Assembly: GCF_026460985.1 (NCBI RefSeq)
Contig: NZ_JAPKNM010000112.1
Coordinates: 1-59,899 of the forward strand
Reading direction: 5' to 3'
Length of the DNA stretch: 59,899 nucleotides
From: Sphingomonas sp.
GTDB lineage: Bacteria; Pseudomonadota; Alphaproteobacteria; Sphingomonadales; Sphingomonadaceae
Shown: one piece after another, positions 17,696 through 26,706 of the stretch
Position numbering within the stretch: position 1 is the first letter of the stretch
Layout of the letters: each line of letters begins with the position of its first letter
Translations under genes and position numbers: made by a program
The notes under the pieces: model-generated
Told to the model about the DNA's origin: nothing
Seen by the model: only the letters and a program-made list of their open reading frames with translations
Databases searched by the model: none

Positions 17696-18502
17696 ATGGG
17701 AGCTGCCTCCGCGCTGCTCGTCGCCGTGCCGGCTCATGCCCAGGCGGCGGACGTCGAGCTCTGGCGACTCGATTGCGGCAACCTCGATGTCTCCGACTTC
17801 GGCGAGTTCAGCGACACGCACCGCTATGACGGAAAGCCCTACAAGCTCGTCGACAGCTGCTATCTGATCCGCCACGGCAGCGACTATCTGCTCTGGGACG
17901 CCGGCCTCAGCGGCGACATCCTCGGCGAACAGGTCGTCGAAGGCGTCTTCACGCTCACGCTCAAGGCGCGGATCGTCACGCAACTGGCGCAGATCGGGGT
18001 GAAGCCCGAGCAGGTGCGCTTCGTCGGGATCAGCCATGATCACTTCGATCATATCGGCCAGGTCGGCGATTTCCCCCAGGCCACCTTGCTGATCGGCGCG
18101 GGCGACTTCGCCACGATCAAGGCGGGCGATCCGGCCGCCGCCGGCGCGTTCAAGCCCTGGATCCAGGGCACCGCCAAGGTCGAGGCCGTCGACGTCGACA
18201 AGGATGTGTTCGGTGACGGCAGCGTCGTCATGCTCGGCATGCCGGGGCATACCCCCGGCCATCATGCGCTGCTCGTCCGGCTGAAGGGCACGGGGCCGGT
18301 GCTGCTGTCGGGCGATCAGTTCCACGCCACCGAAAGCTTCGAGCACGATCAGGTCCCGACCTACAACACCGATCGCGTCGACACGCTCGCCTCGATCGAT
18401 CGCTTCAAGCGGATCGCCGCCAACCTCAAGGCGAAGGTCGTGATCCAGCACGAGCCCGCCGACGTCGCCAAGCTGCCCATTTTCCCCCGGAGTGCCCGCT
18501 GA
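17696..18502 (+). CDS. Metallo-beta-lactamase-fold hydrolase, AHL-lactonase-like, exported
   Basis: At least 268 residues. The zinc motif SHDHFDH (HxHxDH) with downstream [10 protein letters not shown] and LLSGDQFH identifies an MBL-fold hydrolase; overall similarity is to the N-acyl-homoserine lactonase family (quorum quenching), from memory. An export signal ends AVPAHAQA. The start is uncertain: ATG 17696 gives a signal lacking a basic N-terminus and has no ribosome site, while a CTG at 17660 overlapping the previous stop would add LTRAFASAILGA and complete the signal. Its TGA overlaps the leuD ATG. Confidence 0.8.
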   Translation: MGAASALLVAVPAHAQAADVELWRLDCGNLDVSDFGEFSDTHRYDGKPYKLVDSCYLIRHGSDYLLWDAGLSGDILGEQVVEGVFTLTLKARIVTQLAQIGVKPEQVRFVGISHDHFDHIGQVGDFPQATLLIGAGDFATIKAGDPAAAGAFKPWIQGTAKVEAVDVDKDVFGDGSVVMLGMPGHTPGHHALLVRLKGTGPVLLSGDQFHATESFEHDQVPTYNTDRVDTLASIDRFKRIAANLKAKVVIQHEPADVAKLPIFPRSAR

Positions 18503-19131
18503 TGGAACCCGTTCGCCAGGTCGAGGGGCGCGCCTATCCGTGGGGCGCCAAGAATATCGACACCGACATCATCATCCCCGCCCATTGGCTCAAGACCACG
18601 ACGCGGGAAGGCCTCGGCAAGGGCGCGTTCGAGACGGTGCGCGCGCAGGAAGGCAATGTCTTCGACGATCCGCGCTATGCCGGCGCGCCGGTGCTGATCG
18701 CCGGCGACAATTTCGGCTGCGGGTCGAGCCGCGAGCACGCCGCCTGGGCGCTCGCCGATCTGGGCATCAAGGCGGTCATCGCGCCGAGCTTCTCGGACAT
18801 CTTCTCGGGCAACGCCTTCAAGAACGGCATCGTCCCCGTCGTCCTGCCGCAGGAAGCGATCGACCGGCTGGTCGAGGTCGCGCGCGACAATGAAGTGACC
18901 GTCGACCTCGAGACCATGACCGTCACCACGCCCTTTCAGGACCGTTTTCCCTTCGATCTCGATCCCTTCCGCCGTCAATGCCTGCTGGAGGGGCTGGACG
19001 AGATCGGCATGACGCTGGCAAAAGATACCGAGATTTCGAAATACGAATCCGGTGTCGCCACATCGCGGCCGTGGATCGCAGTGGGAGCGGGCAATGAAGG
19101 CACTCTTGTCGCAGGCGCCGGGCGGACCTGA
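18502..19131 (+). CDS. leuD: 3-isopropylmalate dehydratase small subunit
   Basis: A 209-residue swivelling domain that pairs with LeuC in leucine biosynthesis. The hallmark [17 protein letters not shown] is present, with [14 protein letters not shown] near the start. The ATG overlaps the preceding lactonase stop (TGATG), showing translational coupling. Its 3' end overlaps the start of qor by 38 bp. Confidence 0.96.
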   Translation: MEPVRQVEGRAYPWGAKNIDTDIIIPAHWLKTTTREGLGKGAFETVRAQEGNVFDDPRYAGAPVLIAGDNFGCGSSREHAAWALADLGIKAVIAPSFSDIFSGNAFKNGIVPVVLPQEAIDRLVEVARDNEVTVDLETMTVTTPFQDRFPFDLDPFRRQCLLEGLDEIGMTLAKDTEISKYESGVATSRPWIAVGAGNEGTLVAGAGRT

Positions 19132-20089
19132 AACTCTAAGCGTCGCCGAGCTGCCGGATCCCATTCCAGGCAAGGGCCAGGTGCTGGTCGCGGTCAAGGC
19201 CTGCGCGATCAACTATCCCGACGTCCTGATCATCGAGGACAGATATCAGTTCAAGCCGCCGCGCCCCTTCGCGCCGGGCGGCGAGATCGCGGGCACGATC
19301 GAGGCGGTGGGCGAGGGCGTCACCCGGTTCGCGCCCGGGGATCGCGTGCTCGGCGTGATCGGCCATGGCGGGCTGGCGGAGAAGGTCGCGGTCGACGCCG
19401 CGCGGCTCTATCCGCTTCCCGAGGGCCGCAGCTTCGAGGAAGGCGCGGCGCTGCTGCTGACCTACGCCACCACGATCCACGCGCTGCTCGATCGCGGGCA
19501 TCTCGCGGCAGGCCAGACCCTCCTGATCCTCGGCGCGGCCGGCGGGGTCGGTCTCGCCGCGATCGAACTGGGCAAGGCGTACGGTGTGCGCGTCGTCGCC
19601 GCGGTCTCGTCCGAGGAGAAGGCCGAGGCGGCGCGGGCGGCGGGGGCCGACGAGACTCTCGTCTATCCGCGCGCGCCCTTCGACAAGGAACAGTCCAAGG
19701 CTTTGAGCGAGGCGTTCAAGGCGGCGGTGGGCCCCAAGGGCGCCGATGTGATCTACGATCCGGTCGGCGGCGACTATGCCGAGCCGGCATTGCGCGCGAT
19801 CGGCTGGGAAGGGCGCTATCTGGTGGTCGGCTTTCCGGCCGGCATTCCCAGGCTGCCGCTCAACCTGACCCTGCTCAAGAGCTGCGACGTCTGCGGCGTC
19901 TTCTGGGGCGCCTTCGCCGCGCGCGATCCGCAGGCGAACGAGGCGCATGTCGAGTCGCTGTTCCGGCTGTGGGGTGAGGGCAGGATCGCGCCGCGGGTGA
20001 CGGAGACGTTTCCGCTGGAGGACGGCGGCAAGGCGATCGCGAAAATGGCCGCGCGGCAGGCGATCGGGAAGCTGGTGGTGACTTTGTAA
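19094..20089 (+). CDS. NADPH:quinone oxidoreductase, zeta-crystallin type
   Basis: A 331-residue medium-chain dehydrogenase/reductase without the zinc ligands of alcohol dehydrogenases. It has a GroES-like N-terminal domain ([23 protein letters not shown]) and the NADPH-binding [18 protein letters not shown] start at [11 protein letters not shown] (19094), which has GGGAG at the right distance; the upstream frame would read through leuD. It shares the leuCD transcript, but the reason for that is not obvious. The AATCC-type repeat begins at its stop codon. Confidence 0.85.
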   Translation: MKALLSQAPGGPETLSVAELPDPIPGKGQVLVAVKACAINYPDVLIIEDRYQFKPPRPFAPGGEIAGTIEAVGEGVTRFAPGDRVLGVIGHGGLAEKVAVDAARLYPLPEGRSFEEGAALLLTYATTIHALLDRGHLAAGQTLLILGAAGGVGLAAIELGKAYGVRVVAAVSSEEKAEAARAAGADETLVYPRAPFDKEQSKALSEAFKAAVGPKGADVIYDPVGGDYAEPALRAIGWEGRYLVVGFPAGIPRLPLNLTLLKSCDVCGVFWGAFAARDPQANEAHVESLFRLWGEGRIAPRVTETFPLEDGGKAIAKMAARQAIGKLVVTL

Positions 20090-20215
20090 ATCCTCCCCCG
20101 GAGGGGGAGGGGGACCGCCGAAGGCGGTGGAGGGGTATTCGCCCCAAGCGACGTCGCCCGAGGAGACTACCCCTCCGTCGCGCTGCGCGCGCCACCTCCC
20201 CCTCCGGGGGAGGAT
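20089..20215. repeat. AATCC-type palindromic element, variant core
   Basis: Same layout as the other copies but with CGGAGG in the terminal hairpins in place of CGCCAGG, and an inner ACCGCCGAAGGCGGT hairpin. It starts within the qor stop codon (TAAATCCTCC). Confidence 0.8.
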
Positions 20216-20289
20216 CTTGCAAAGGCGTTGCCTCGCGCCTCCCTCCCTCCTATCTCGACCCAAACCGACACCAAAAGGCGAGCAGCACC

Positions 20290-20613
20290 ATGACCACTTT
20301 CGACGATCGCGAGCGCGCATTCGAGGCGAAGTTCGCCCGCGACGAGGACATGGCCTTCCGCATCACCGCGCGGCGCAACCGGCTGCTCGGCCAATGGGCT
20401 GCCGCCAGGCTCAACCTCACGCCGGAGGAGACCGACGCCTATGCCAAGGCGGTGGTCCAGGCCGATTTCGAGGAGGCCGGCGACGAGGACGTGATCCGCA
20501 AGCTGGTCGGCGACCTGCTCGCCGCGGGCGTCGAGGTCGACGAGGCCACGGTCCGCCGCGCGCTTGAGGAGCAGACGGTCGAGGCGCGCCGCCAGCTGAT
20601 CGGCGAAGTCTGA
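20290..20613 (+). CDS. ATPase inhibitor subunit zeta (DUF1476)
   Basis: A 107-residue helical protein of the DUF1476 family, known in Alphaproteobacteria as the zeta subunit that inhibits ATP hydrolysis by the F1 ATP synthase. The start MTTFDDRERAFEAKFARDEDM is highly characteristic; its N-terminal segment inserts into the F1 catalytic interface in Paracoccus. AAAGGCGAG precedes the ATG. The TGA overlaps the ATG of bolA, so energy control and the BolA/Grx pair are co-expressed. Confidence 0.92.
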   Translation: MTTFDDRERAFEAKFARDEDMAFRITARRNRLLGQWAAARLNLTPEETDAYAKAVVQADFEEAGDEDVIRKLVGDLLAAGVEVDEATVRRALEEQTVEARRQLIGEV

Positions 20614-20852
20614 TGGCGATGGCCGCGGCCGAGATCGAGGAACTGATCCGCGCCGGCATTCCCGACGCGCGCGTCGAGATTACCGACCTCGCCGGCGACG
20701 GCGACCACTATGCAGCGCGCGTCGTCGCCCCCATGTTCAGGGGGATGCCGCGCGTGCGCCAGCACCAGGCGGTTTATGCAGCGCTCGGCGGGCGCATGGG
20801 CGGCGTGCTCCACGCGCTCCAGCTGACCACCGAAGCGCCAGCCGAGGAGTAG
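20613..20852 (+). CDS. bolA: BolA-family protein
   Basis: A 79-residue BolA/IbaG-type protein. Family features are the EIEELIRAGIPDARVEITD start, a DHYAARVVAPMFRGMPRVRQHQAVY core with the conserved histidine, and a short C-terminal helix. BolA proteins bind monothiol glutaredoxins through a shared [2Fe-2S] cluster, and grxD follows 4 bp later, so they are almost certainly partners. Confidence 0.93.
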   Translation: MAMAAAEIEELIRAGIPDARVEITDLAGDGDHYAARVVAPMFRGMPRVRQHQAVYAALGGRMGGVLHALQLTTEAPAEE

Positions 20853-20856
20853 ACTA

Positions 20857-21189
<333 letters not shown>

Positions 21190-21225
21190 TCGCCTGCGTC
21201 GCCTTTAGGCCCTAATTATCCACCG

Positions 21226-21329
21226 GCCCCCCCGCGAAAGCGGGGGCCCATCTCCCGGACGATCCACGAGCACGACGGCCGTGCGTGTGGCGAGCATCGG
21301 AGATGGGCCCCCGCTTTCGCGGGGGTGAC
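21226..21329. repeat. Palindromic repeat with CCCCCGCGAAAGCGGGGG ends
   Basis: CCCCCGCGAAAGCGGGGGCC at the left, GGGCCCCCGCTTTCGCGGGG then GTGAC at the right; GCCCATCTCC / GGAGATGGGC pair inside. It belongs to the same broad class as the GTCATCCCGG repeats, sharing the terminal GTGAC. Confidence 0.75.
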
Positions 21330-21417
21330 GACGTATTGGGCGGAGTGACGTGTATTTGAGGCAAGCGCCAGCGACCCTCCTCCGAGTCGCACCGTCGATG
21401 TCGGGGAAACCCGGGTC

Positions 21418-21460
21418 GGGTGGGTCGACGCGAGACCGGGTAGAAGCGGTCGACCCACCC
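21418..21460. repeat. Perfect 12-bp inverted repeat
   Basis: GGGTGGGTCGAC at 21418-21429 and GTCGACCCACCC at 21449-21460, with a 19-nt loop. There is no T-tract on either side, so it is not an obvious intrinsic terminator. Confidence 0.6.
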
Positions 21461-21650
21461 TTGAATGAAGCGTCGAACGCTCGGGTGCCTCTATCTTTGC
21501 ACTCGTCGTGCCAGTTCCCGGGAAGCGGGCTTTTCCAGTATCTTCAGTAGTTAATGGCCTGCTTCACCATGGCCTGCCTGTAAATTTCCCCGACAGGCGC
21601 GGCGTGCCGTCATCCGCCTGTCAGAATCCGTTCATCGGCCATTCACCCCC

Positions 21651-21689
21651 TTGACTACAGACGTAATCGTGACGATTACACAAGTAGTC
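21651..21689 (+). promoter_or_regulatory. Dyad operator and promoter of the blaI-type gene
   Basis: Two nested inverted repeats share one centre: GACTAC (21653-21658) with GTAGTC (21684-21689), and GTAATCG (21663-21669) with CGATTAC (21673-21679). ACTACA/TGTAGT-like half-sites are typical of BlaI/MecI operators. TTGACT at 21651 and GATTAC at 21674 could serve as -35 and -10, so repressor binding would block the promoter. Confidence 0.8.
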
Positions 21690-21703
21690 AGAAAGAGGGA
21701 CCC

Positions 21704-22072
21704 ATGGCCGAACGGATCAGCGATGCCGAGCACACGGTGATGGAGGTGCTCTGGGAGGAGTCGCCGCTTACCGCGCAGGAAGTCGCCGAGCGCGTGCCCG
21801 CCGAGCGCGACTGGAGCGCCAATACGGTCAAGACCCTGCTCGGACGCCTGCTCGCCAAGAGCATCATCGCGCACGAGGAGGACGGCCGCCGCTACCGCTA
21901 CCGCCCGCTGGTGGATCGCGCGGACTATGTCGTCGGCGAATCGCGCCGCTTCATGGACCGCCTGTTCGGCGGCAAGCTCACGCCGTTGGTCGCGCATCTC
22001 GCCGAGCGCGACGCGATCACCGACCAGGACATCGCCGAGATCGAAGCGCTGTTGAAGGAGCTCAAGTCATGA
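21704..22072 (+). CDS. blaI: BlaI/MecI/CopY-family repressor
   Basis: A 122-residue winged-helix repressor. The N-terminal DNA-binding part (ISDAEHTVMEVLWEESPLTAQEVAERV...WSANTVKTLLGRLLAKSII) is typical; the C-terminal helix dimerises and would hold the site cut when the linked sensor protease fires. AGAGGG precedes the ATG. The dyad at 21653-21689 is its probable autoregulatory operator. The stop overlaps the M56 peptidase start (ATGA), a canonical blaI-blaR1 arrangement. Confidence 0.92.
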   Translation: MAERISDAEHTVMEVLWEESPLTAQEVAERVPAERDWSANTVKTLLGRLLAKSIIAHEEDGRRYRYRPLVDRADYVVGESRRFMDRLFGGKLTPLVAHLAERDAITDQDIAEIEALLKELKS

Positions 22073-23583
22073 TCGCCTTCGCGATAGAGACCTTCGTCGC
22101 CACCACGCTGCTGATGCTGCTCGTGCTGGCGGTCCGCGGACCCGTGCGGAAGGCGTTCGGGCCGCACATCGCCTATGCCCTGTGGCTGCTGCCCGTCGCG
22201 CGGCTGCTGCTGCCGCCGCTCCCCGAGAGCTGGCGCGAGCAGGCGGCGGCGCCGGTCGCCGCGGCGAGCGATATCGTCGCGGTCTATTTCGTCGAGCCGC
22301 TCGGCGCCGCGCCCTCCGCGGGGGCGGAGGGAAGCTTCGGCCTGTGGATGGTGCTGCTGCTCGTCTGGGCGCTCGGCGCCGCGGCGTTCCTCGGCTACCA
22401 CCTCGTCTCGCACAGCCGCTACACCGCCAGCCTGCTGCGCCGCGCCCGCGTCGACCGTACGATCGCCCAGGGCAAGGTGCGCGTGATCGAGACTGACGCC
22501 GCGCACGGCCCCCTGGCCTTCGGCATCTTCCGCAAATATGTCGCGTTTCCGCGCGATTTCTCCGAGCGTTACGACGAGCAGGAGCGCGATCTCGCGCTCG
22601 CCCATGAGCTCGGCCACCATGTCCGTGGCGATCTGATCGCGAACTGGGTCGCGCTGATCGTCCTCGCGCTCCATTGGTTCAATCCGATCGCCTGGAGGGC
22701 CTTCCGCGCCTTCCGCGCCGATCAGGAAATGGCCTGCGACGCCCTCGTGCTCGCCGGCCGCGCCCAGGCACTGCGCCATGCTTATGGCCGTGCGATCGTC
22801 AAGTCCGCGCATGGGGGTGCGGTCTCGGCGGCATGTCACTTGCACACGATCAACGAAGTGAAAGGGAGGCTACGCATGCTTTCGAAGACCCGGCAATTTT
22901 CCCCCACGCGCGCCGCCACGGGCCTGATCGGCGTCGGCGCGCTCTCGGTCGCCGCTCTGGGGCTCACCGCCTCGGGCACCCAGGCCGCCGAGACGCTCAA
23001 GAACAAGGTCGAGACCGTGACCGGGGTCAGCCTCGGCCAGGACGTGCCACCGCCTCCGCCCGCGGCCGAAGCGCCCGAGGCGCCGGAGGCTCCCGAGGCC
23101 GCGGAAGCGCCCGAGGCGCCCGCCGCGGCGCCCGCTCCGCACAGGATCGAGCGCCACGTCTATCGCATGAGCGACGACAAGAAGGACGGCAAGCAGATCC
23201 GCCAGATGGTCATCGTCCGCGCCGACGGCAGCAGGGACGAGATCGCGATGCCCGATATGGAGAAGATCCGCATCACGGTCCCCGAGGTCCGCGACGGCAA
23301 GTGCGGCAAGGGCGCCGGCAAGCCGACGGTCGAGCACCGCGAGGACGACGGCAAGAGGATCATGGTCATCTGCACCGACCGGATCGAGGCGATGAGCGAG
23401 AACGCCACTCGCATGGCGATGCGCCACAAGGAGTTCGGCATGGAGAGCGCCCGCATGGGGCTGCGCATGGCGCGGCGCTCGATCGAGAGCGAGCCCAACA
23501 TGTCCGGCGACGAGCGCGCCAAGGCGCTCAAGGGTATCGACGAGGCGCTCGCCGAGCTCGAGAAGAAGCGCGACCAGGACTGA
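22069..23583 (+). CDS. BlaR1-like M56 membrane metallopeptidase
   Basis: A 504-residue sensor protease partner of BlaI. The N-terminal half has several membrane helices (IAFAIETFVATTLLMLLVLAV; FGLWMVLLLVWALGAAAFLGY) and the zinc site HELGH at 179-183. A further hydrophobic segment lies near 288-305. The periplasmic part does not contain the penicillin-binding SxxK/KTG domain of BlaR1; instead there is a Pro-Glu-Ala repeat (about 325-355) and a charged, Met/Arg-rich tail. The inducing signal is therefore unlikely to be a beta-lactam bound in the classical way. Confidence 0.87.
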   Translation: MIAFAIETFVATTLLMLLVLAVRGPVRKAFGPHIAYALWLLPVARLLLPPLPESWREQAAAPVAAASDIVAVYFVEPLGAAPSAGAEGSFGLWMVLLLVWALGAAAFLGYHLVSHSRYTASLLRRARVDRTIAQGKVRVIETDAAHGPLAFGIFRKYVAFPRDFSERYDEQERDLALAHELGHHVRGDLIANWVALIVLALHWFNPIAWRAFRAFRADQEMACDALVLAGRAQALRHAYGRAIVKSAHGGAVSAACHLHTINEVKGRLRMLSKTRQFSPTRAATGLIGVGALSVAALGLTASGTQAAETLKNKVETVTGVSLGQDVPPPPPAAEAPEAPEAPEAAEAPEAPAAAPAPHRIERHVYRMSDDKKDGKQIRQMVIVRADGSRDEIAMPDMEKIRITVPEVRDGKCGKGAGKPTVEHREDDGKRIMVICTDRIEAMSENATRMAMRHKEFGMESARMGLRMARRSIESEPNMSGDERAKALKGIDEALAELEKKRDQD

Positions 23584-23626
23584 CGAGAGGGGAGGGGCGT
23601 CTCCGCCCTCGCGGACGCCCTTCACG

Positions 23627-23665
23627 CGGGGCCGGCTGAACTCCTTCGCAGCCGGCCCCGTTTTT
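23627..23665 (+). terminator. Rho-independent terminator of blaI-M56 operon
   Basis: A perfect 12-bp stem, CGGGGCCGGCTG (23627-23638) with CAGCCGGCCCCG (23649-23660), followed by TTTTT. A weaker GGGCGTC/GACGCCC hairpin precedes it. Confidence 0.92.
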
Positions 23666-23793
23666 AATCCTCCCCCGCCAGGGGGAGGTGTCGCCGAAGG
23701 CGACGGAGGGGGAGGTAAGCGACTCACCAGCCGGAGTGCTTCCTCCCCCTCCGTCATGCTTCGCATGCCACCTCCCCCTGGCGGGGGAGGATT
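23666..23793. repeat. AATCC-type palindromic element, complete
   Basis: AATCCTCCCCCGCCAGGGGG at the left, directly after the terminator T-tract; the reverse complement ends at 23793, just before the ribosome site of the MBL hydrolase gene. Confidence 0.85.
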
Positions 23794-23802
23794 GAGGAGA
23801 GC

Positions 23803-24705
23803 ATGGAAGCCCTTGTCTCGGCCGCCCACACCCGCCACATCGCACCGATGATCGAGGCTCCCACTGGCGTCGCGCTCGCGATTGCGCCGCTGGTCACGCG
23901 CGTTCTCGCGCCCAACCCGTCGCCCTTCACCTATACCGGCACCCAGACCTATCTGGTCGGCACCGCCGCGCTCGCGGTGATCGACCCCGGCCCCGACGAT
24001 CCTGAACATCTCGAAGCGCTACTCGCCGCGATCGCTGGCCGCCCGGTGACTGCGATCCTCTGCACCCACACGCACCGCGACCACAGCCCCGCCGCCGCCT
24101 TGCTCAAGGCCGCGACCGGCGCGCTGATCGTGGGCTGCGCGCCGCTCAGCCTCGAGGATGCCGGCCCACGCGCCGACGCCGCTTTCGACACCACCTACGT
24201 CCCCGATCGCGTCCTGGCCGATGGCGAGAGCGTGACCGGCCCCGACTGGACGCTCACCGCAATCGCCACCCCCGGCCACACCTCGAACCATCTCGTCTTC
24301 GCGCTGCCGGAGGCGGGGGCATTGTTCACCGGCGACCATGTCATGGGCTGGTCGACCACCGTGGTCGCGCCGCCCGACGGCGACATGGCGGCGTACATGG
24401 CCAGCCTCGACAAGCTCATGGCCCGCGAGGACCGCGTCTATTATCCCGCGCATGGCGAGCCGATCGAGAATCCCCGCCGCTTCGTCCGCGGGCTGATGGG
24501 CCATCGCAAGCAGCGCGAGGGCCAGATTCTCCGCCTGCTCCGCGACGATATCGGCGCGATCCCCGCGATGGTCGAGCGCATGTATGTCGGGCTCGATCCG
24601 CGCCTCACCGGCGCCGCGGGCCGCTCGGTGCTCGCGCATCTGCTCGATCTTCGGAACCGCGGAATCGTCGAGGAGGCGGGCGGCGCGTGGAAGCTCGCGG
24701 CGTGA
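23803..24705 (+). CDS. MBL-fold metallo-hydrolase, LACTB2-like
   Basis: A 300-residue hydrolase with the zinc motif CTHTHRDHSPA (HxHxDH), a later IATPGHTSNHLVF histidine and ALFTGDHVMGW aspartate. A C-terminal winged-helix-like tail (RSVLAHLLDLRNRGIVEE) makes it LACTB2/beta-CASP-free type, whose members include RNases and thioester hydrolases. GAGGAG sits just upstream of the 23803 ATG; an ATG at 23848 is the alternative. It is not a class B beta-lactamase despite lying after blaI. Confidence 0.85.
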   Translation: MEALVSAAHTRHIAPMIEAPTGVALAIAPLVTRVLAPNPSPFTYTGTQTYLVGTAALAVIDPGPDDPEHLEALLAAIAGRPVTAILCTHTHRDHSPAAALLKAATGALIVGCAPLSLEDAGPRADAAFDTTYVPDRVLADGESVTGPDWTLTAIATPGHTSNHLVFALPEAGALFTGDHVMGWSTTVVAPPDGDMAAYMASLDKLMAREDRVYYPAHGEPIENPRRFVRGLMGHRKQREGQILRLLRDDIGAIPAMVERMYVGLDPRLTGAAGRSVLAHLLDLRNRGIVEEAGGAWKLAA

Positions 24706-25385
24706 CGCGCTGGGGCTGCCTCAAATTCGGCGCGCTGCTCGCCGCGCTCGTCCTCGCGATCGGGGCGGGATTCTGGTTCCTCGGCGACACCATCAAGAGC
24801 CCGTTCCGCGGCCCCGATCCCGTCACCGTCGCGCAGGCGAGCCTCCAGGGCCTGCGCGAGCAGAACCGCCTCTCGACCTTCGCCGCGCGCTATGTCGCGG
24901 TGGTCACCTCGAAGCAGAGCCGCCTCGGCCTCACCGCCGAGAAGACGCTGATCATGCCCGGTATGGTCCGCTATGAGGTCGATCTGGCGAAGCTCCAGCA
25001 GAAGAGCCTGTCCTGGGACGCCGCCAACAACCGGCTCACCATATTGCTCCCCCCGATCGAGGTGATCGGCCCCGACGTCGATCTCGACGGCATCCGCGAA
25101 TATTCGGAAGGCGGGCTGCTGATGCGCTTCACCGATGTCGAGACCCAGCTCGATGCCGCCAACCGCAAGGCGGGCCGGCAGGAGCTGATCCGCCAGGCGC
25201 GCGGGCCCATGCCGATGAAGCTCGCCCGCGACGCCACCCGCCGCGCGATCGAGCGCAGCTTCGCGATGCCGCTCAAGGCCGCGGGCCTCGACGCGAAGGT
25301 CGCGGTGTACTTTCCCGACGAGCGTCCGGGCGAGGAGTGGGACAGGTCGCGCAGCCCCGAGGATGTCGTGGCCAATCGCTGGTAA
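24687..25385 (+). CDS. DUF4230 membrane-anchored protein
   Basis: A 232-residue protein with one N-terminal helix (FGALLAALVLAIGAGFWFLG) and a periplasmic domain of the DUF4230 family, function unknown. The hallmark is LSTFAARYVAVVTSKQS...PGMVRYEVDLAKL. The GTG start at 24687 has GGAGG upstream and overlaps the end of the MBL hydrolase gene by 19 bp, so the two are coupled. Confidence 0.85.
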   Translation: MEARGVTRWGCLKFGALLAALVLAIGAGFWFLGDTIKSPFRGPDPVTVAQASLQGLREQNRLSTFAARYVAVVTSKQSRLGLTAEKTLIMPGMVRYEVDLAKLQQKSLSWDAANNRLTILLPPIEVIGPDVDLDGIREYSEGGLLMRFTDVETQLDAANRKAGRQELIRQARGPMPMKLARDATRRAIERSFAMPLKAAGLDAKVAVYFPDERPGEEWDRSRSPEDVVANRW

Positions 25386-25387
25386 CC

Positions 25388-25466
25388 GTCATCCCGGCGA
25401 AAGCCGGGACCTCAGGCCGCAAGCGAACGGCTCGTTTCATGAGATCCCGGCTTTCGCCGGGATGAC
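25388..25466. repeat. GTCATCCCGG-type palindromic repeat
   Basis: GTCATCCCGGCGAAAGCCGG at the left and CCGGCTTTCGCCGGGATGAC at the right, with TGAGATC-type inner sequence. It begins right after the DUF4230 stop and precedes nadA by about 45 bp. Confidence 0.82.
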
Positions 25467-25510
25467 GGTTGGGCTTGATCCGAGCCCCTGCGCGGGCCAT
25501 CTGCCCCCAC

Positions 25511-26539
25511 ATGGACGCACGAAACGGAATGGGCGGCAGCCTGGCGGGACTCGACCTTCGCGCCGAGATCGATCGGCTGCGCAAGGAGCGCAACGCCGTC
25601 ATCCTCGCGCATTATTACCAAAAGCCCGAGCTCCAGGACCTGGCGGACTTCGTCGGCGACAGCCTCGATCTCTCCCGGAAAGCCGCCGAGACCGACGCCG
25701 ACGTCATCGCCTTTTGCGGCGTCCGCTTCATGGCCGAGACCGCCAAGATCCTCTCGCCCGACAAGATCGTCGTGCTCCCCGACATGAATGCGGGCTGCTC
25801 GCTCGAGGACAGCTGCCCGCCCGAGCAGTTCGCCGCCTTCCGCGCGCAGCATCCCGATCATATCGCGCTGACCTACATCAACTGCTCGGTCGAAGTGAAA
25901 GCGCTCTCCGACATCATCGTCACCAGCTCCTCGGCCGAGAAGATTCTCGCCCAGATCCCGGCGGACCAGAAGATCATCTTCGGCCCCGATCGCAATCTCG
26001 GCGGCTATCTCACCCGCACGCTGGGACGCGAGATGCTGCTCTGGCCGGGCGTGTGCATCGTCCACGAGGCCTTCTCGGAGACCGAATTGCTCAAGCTCGA
26101 GGCGCAATATCCGAACGCGCCGATCGCCGCGCACCCCGAATGCCCGCCGCACATCCTCGACCATGCCGACTATGTCGGCTCGACCCGCGGCATCCTCGAT
26201 TTCGCCAAGAGCTTCCCGGGCGACACTTTGATCGTCGCCACCGAGCCGCACATCATCCATCAGATGGAAAAGGCGCTGCCGGAAAAGACCTTCATCGGCG
26301 CGCCCGGCGCCGACGGCAACTGCAACTGCAACATCTGCCCGTACATGGCGCTCAACAACCTGGAGAAGCTCTACCTCGCGCTCCGCGACCTCGAGCCGCG
26401 CATCGAGATCGAGGAAGGCATGCGCCTGAAGGCCAAGCAGAGCCTCGACCGGATGCTGGAGATGGCCAGCGCCACGGTGGGGCAGGGCGATCTCGGCCCG
26501 GTGCCCGCGGTCGGGGGAGACCCGAAGAAGGGCGACTAG
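25511..26539 (+). CDS. nadA: Quinolinate synthase
   Basis: A 342-residue [4Fe-4S] enzyme condensing iminoaspartate with dihydroxyacetone phosphate to quinolinate for NAD synthesis. [26 protein letters not shown] is the family start; cluster cysteines appear in [12 protein letters not shown] and in the late [11 protein letters not shown] start at MDARNGMGG (25511); the upstream extension comes from a repeat. The other de novo NAD gene nadC is 8.5 kb away, and nadB is not in the window. Confidence 0.95.
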   Translation: MDARNGMGGSLAGLDLRAEIDRLRKERNAVILAHYYQKPELQDLADFVGDSLDLSRKAAETDADVIAFCGVRFMAETAKILSPDKIVVLPDMNAGCSLEDSCPPEQFAAFRAQHPDHIALTYINCSVEVKALSDIIVTSSSAEKILAQIPADQKIIFGPDRNLGGYLTRTLGREMLLWPGVCIVHEAFSETELLKLEAQYPNAPIAAHPECPPHILDHADYVGSTRGILDFAKSFPGDTLIVATEPHIIHQMEKALPEKTFIGAPGADGNCNCNICPYMALNNLEKLYLALRDLEPRIEIEEGMRLKAKQSLDRMLEMASATVGQGDLGPVPAVGGDPKKGD

Positions 26540-26547
26540 GAGTCTTC

Positions 26548-26675
26548 AATCCTCCCCCGCCAGGGGGAGGTGGCATGCGCAGCATGACGGAGGGGGCGGA
26601 ATCACGACGGCTTGTGGGTCGCTTACCTCCCCCTCCGTCGCCTTCGGCGACACCTCCCCCTGGCGGGGGAGGATT
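26548..26675. repeat. AATCC-type palindromic element, complete
   Basis: The AATCCTCCCCCGCCAGGGGG end at 26548 and its reverse complement ending 26675. It sits between the convergent nadA and L,D-transpeptidase genes and could act as a bidirectional hairpin. Confidence 0.85.
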
Positions 26676-26706
26676 TGGAACGTCCCGCCAAACATCCGCG
26701 GCCCCG

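Larger units (their letters stand above)
21190..21703. other. Long intergenic region between grxD and blaI
   Basis: Holds a palindromic repeat (21226-21329), a 12-bp inverted repeat at 21418-21460, and the blaI operator/promoter at 21651-21689. A 66-codon frame at 21350-21550 has no ribosome site or recognisable content and I do not call it. The stretch 21461-21640 shows nothing I can identify. Confidence 0.6.

Noticed and set aside
21350..21550. 66-codon frame between grxD and blaI
   Set aside because: No ribosome site, no recognisable composition, spans an inverted repeat at 21418-21460.
23803..24705. Class B beta-lactamase controlled by the upstream blaI
   Set aside because: No signal peptide, LACTB2-like C-terminal winged helix, and a strong terminator separates it from the blaI-M56 unit.
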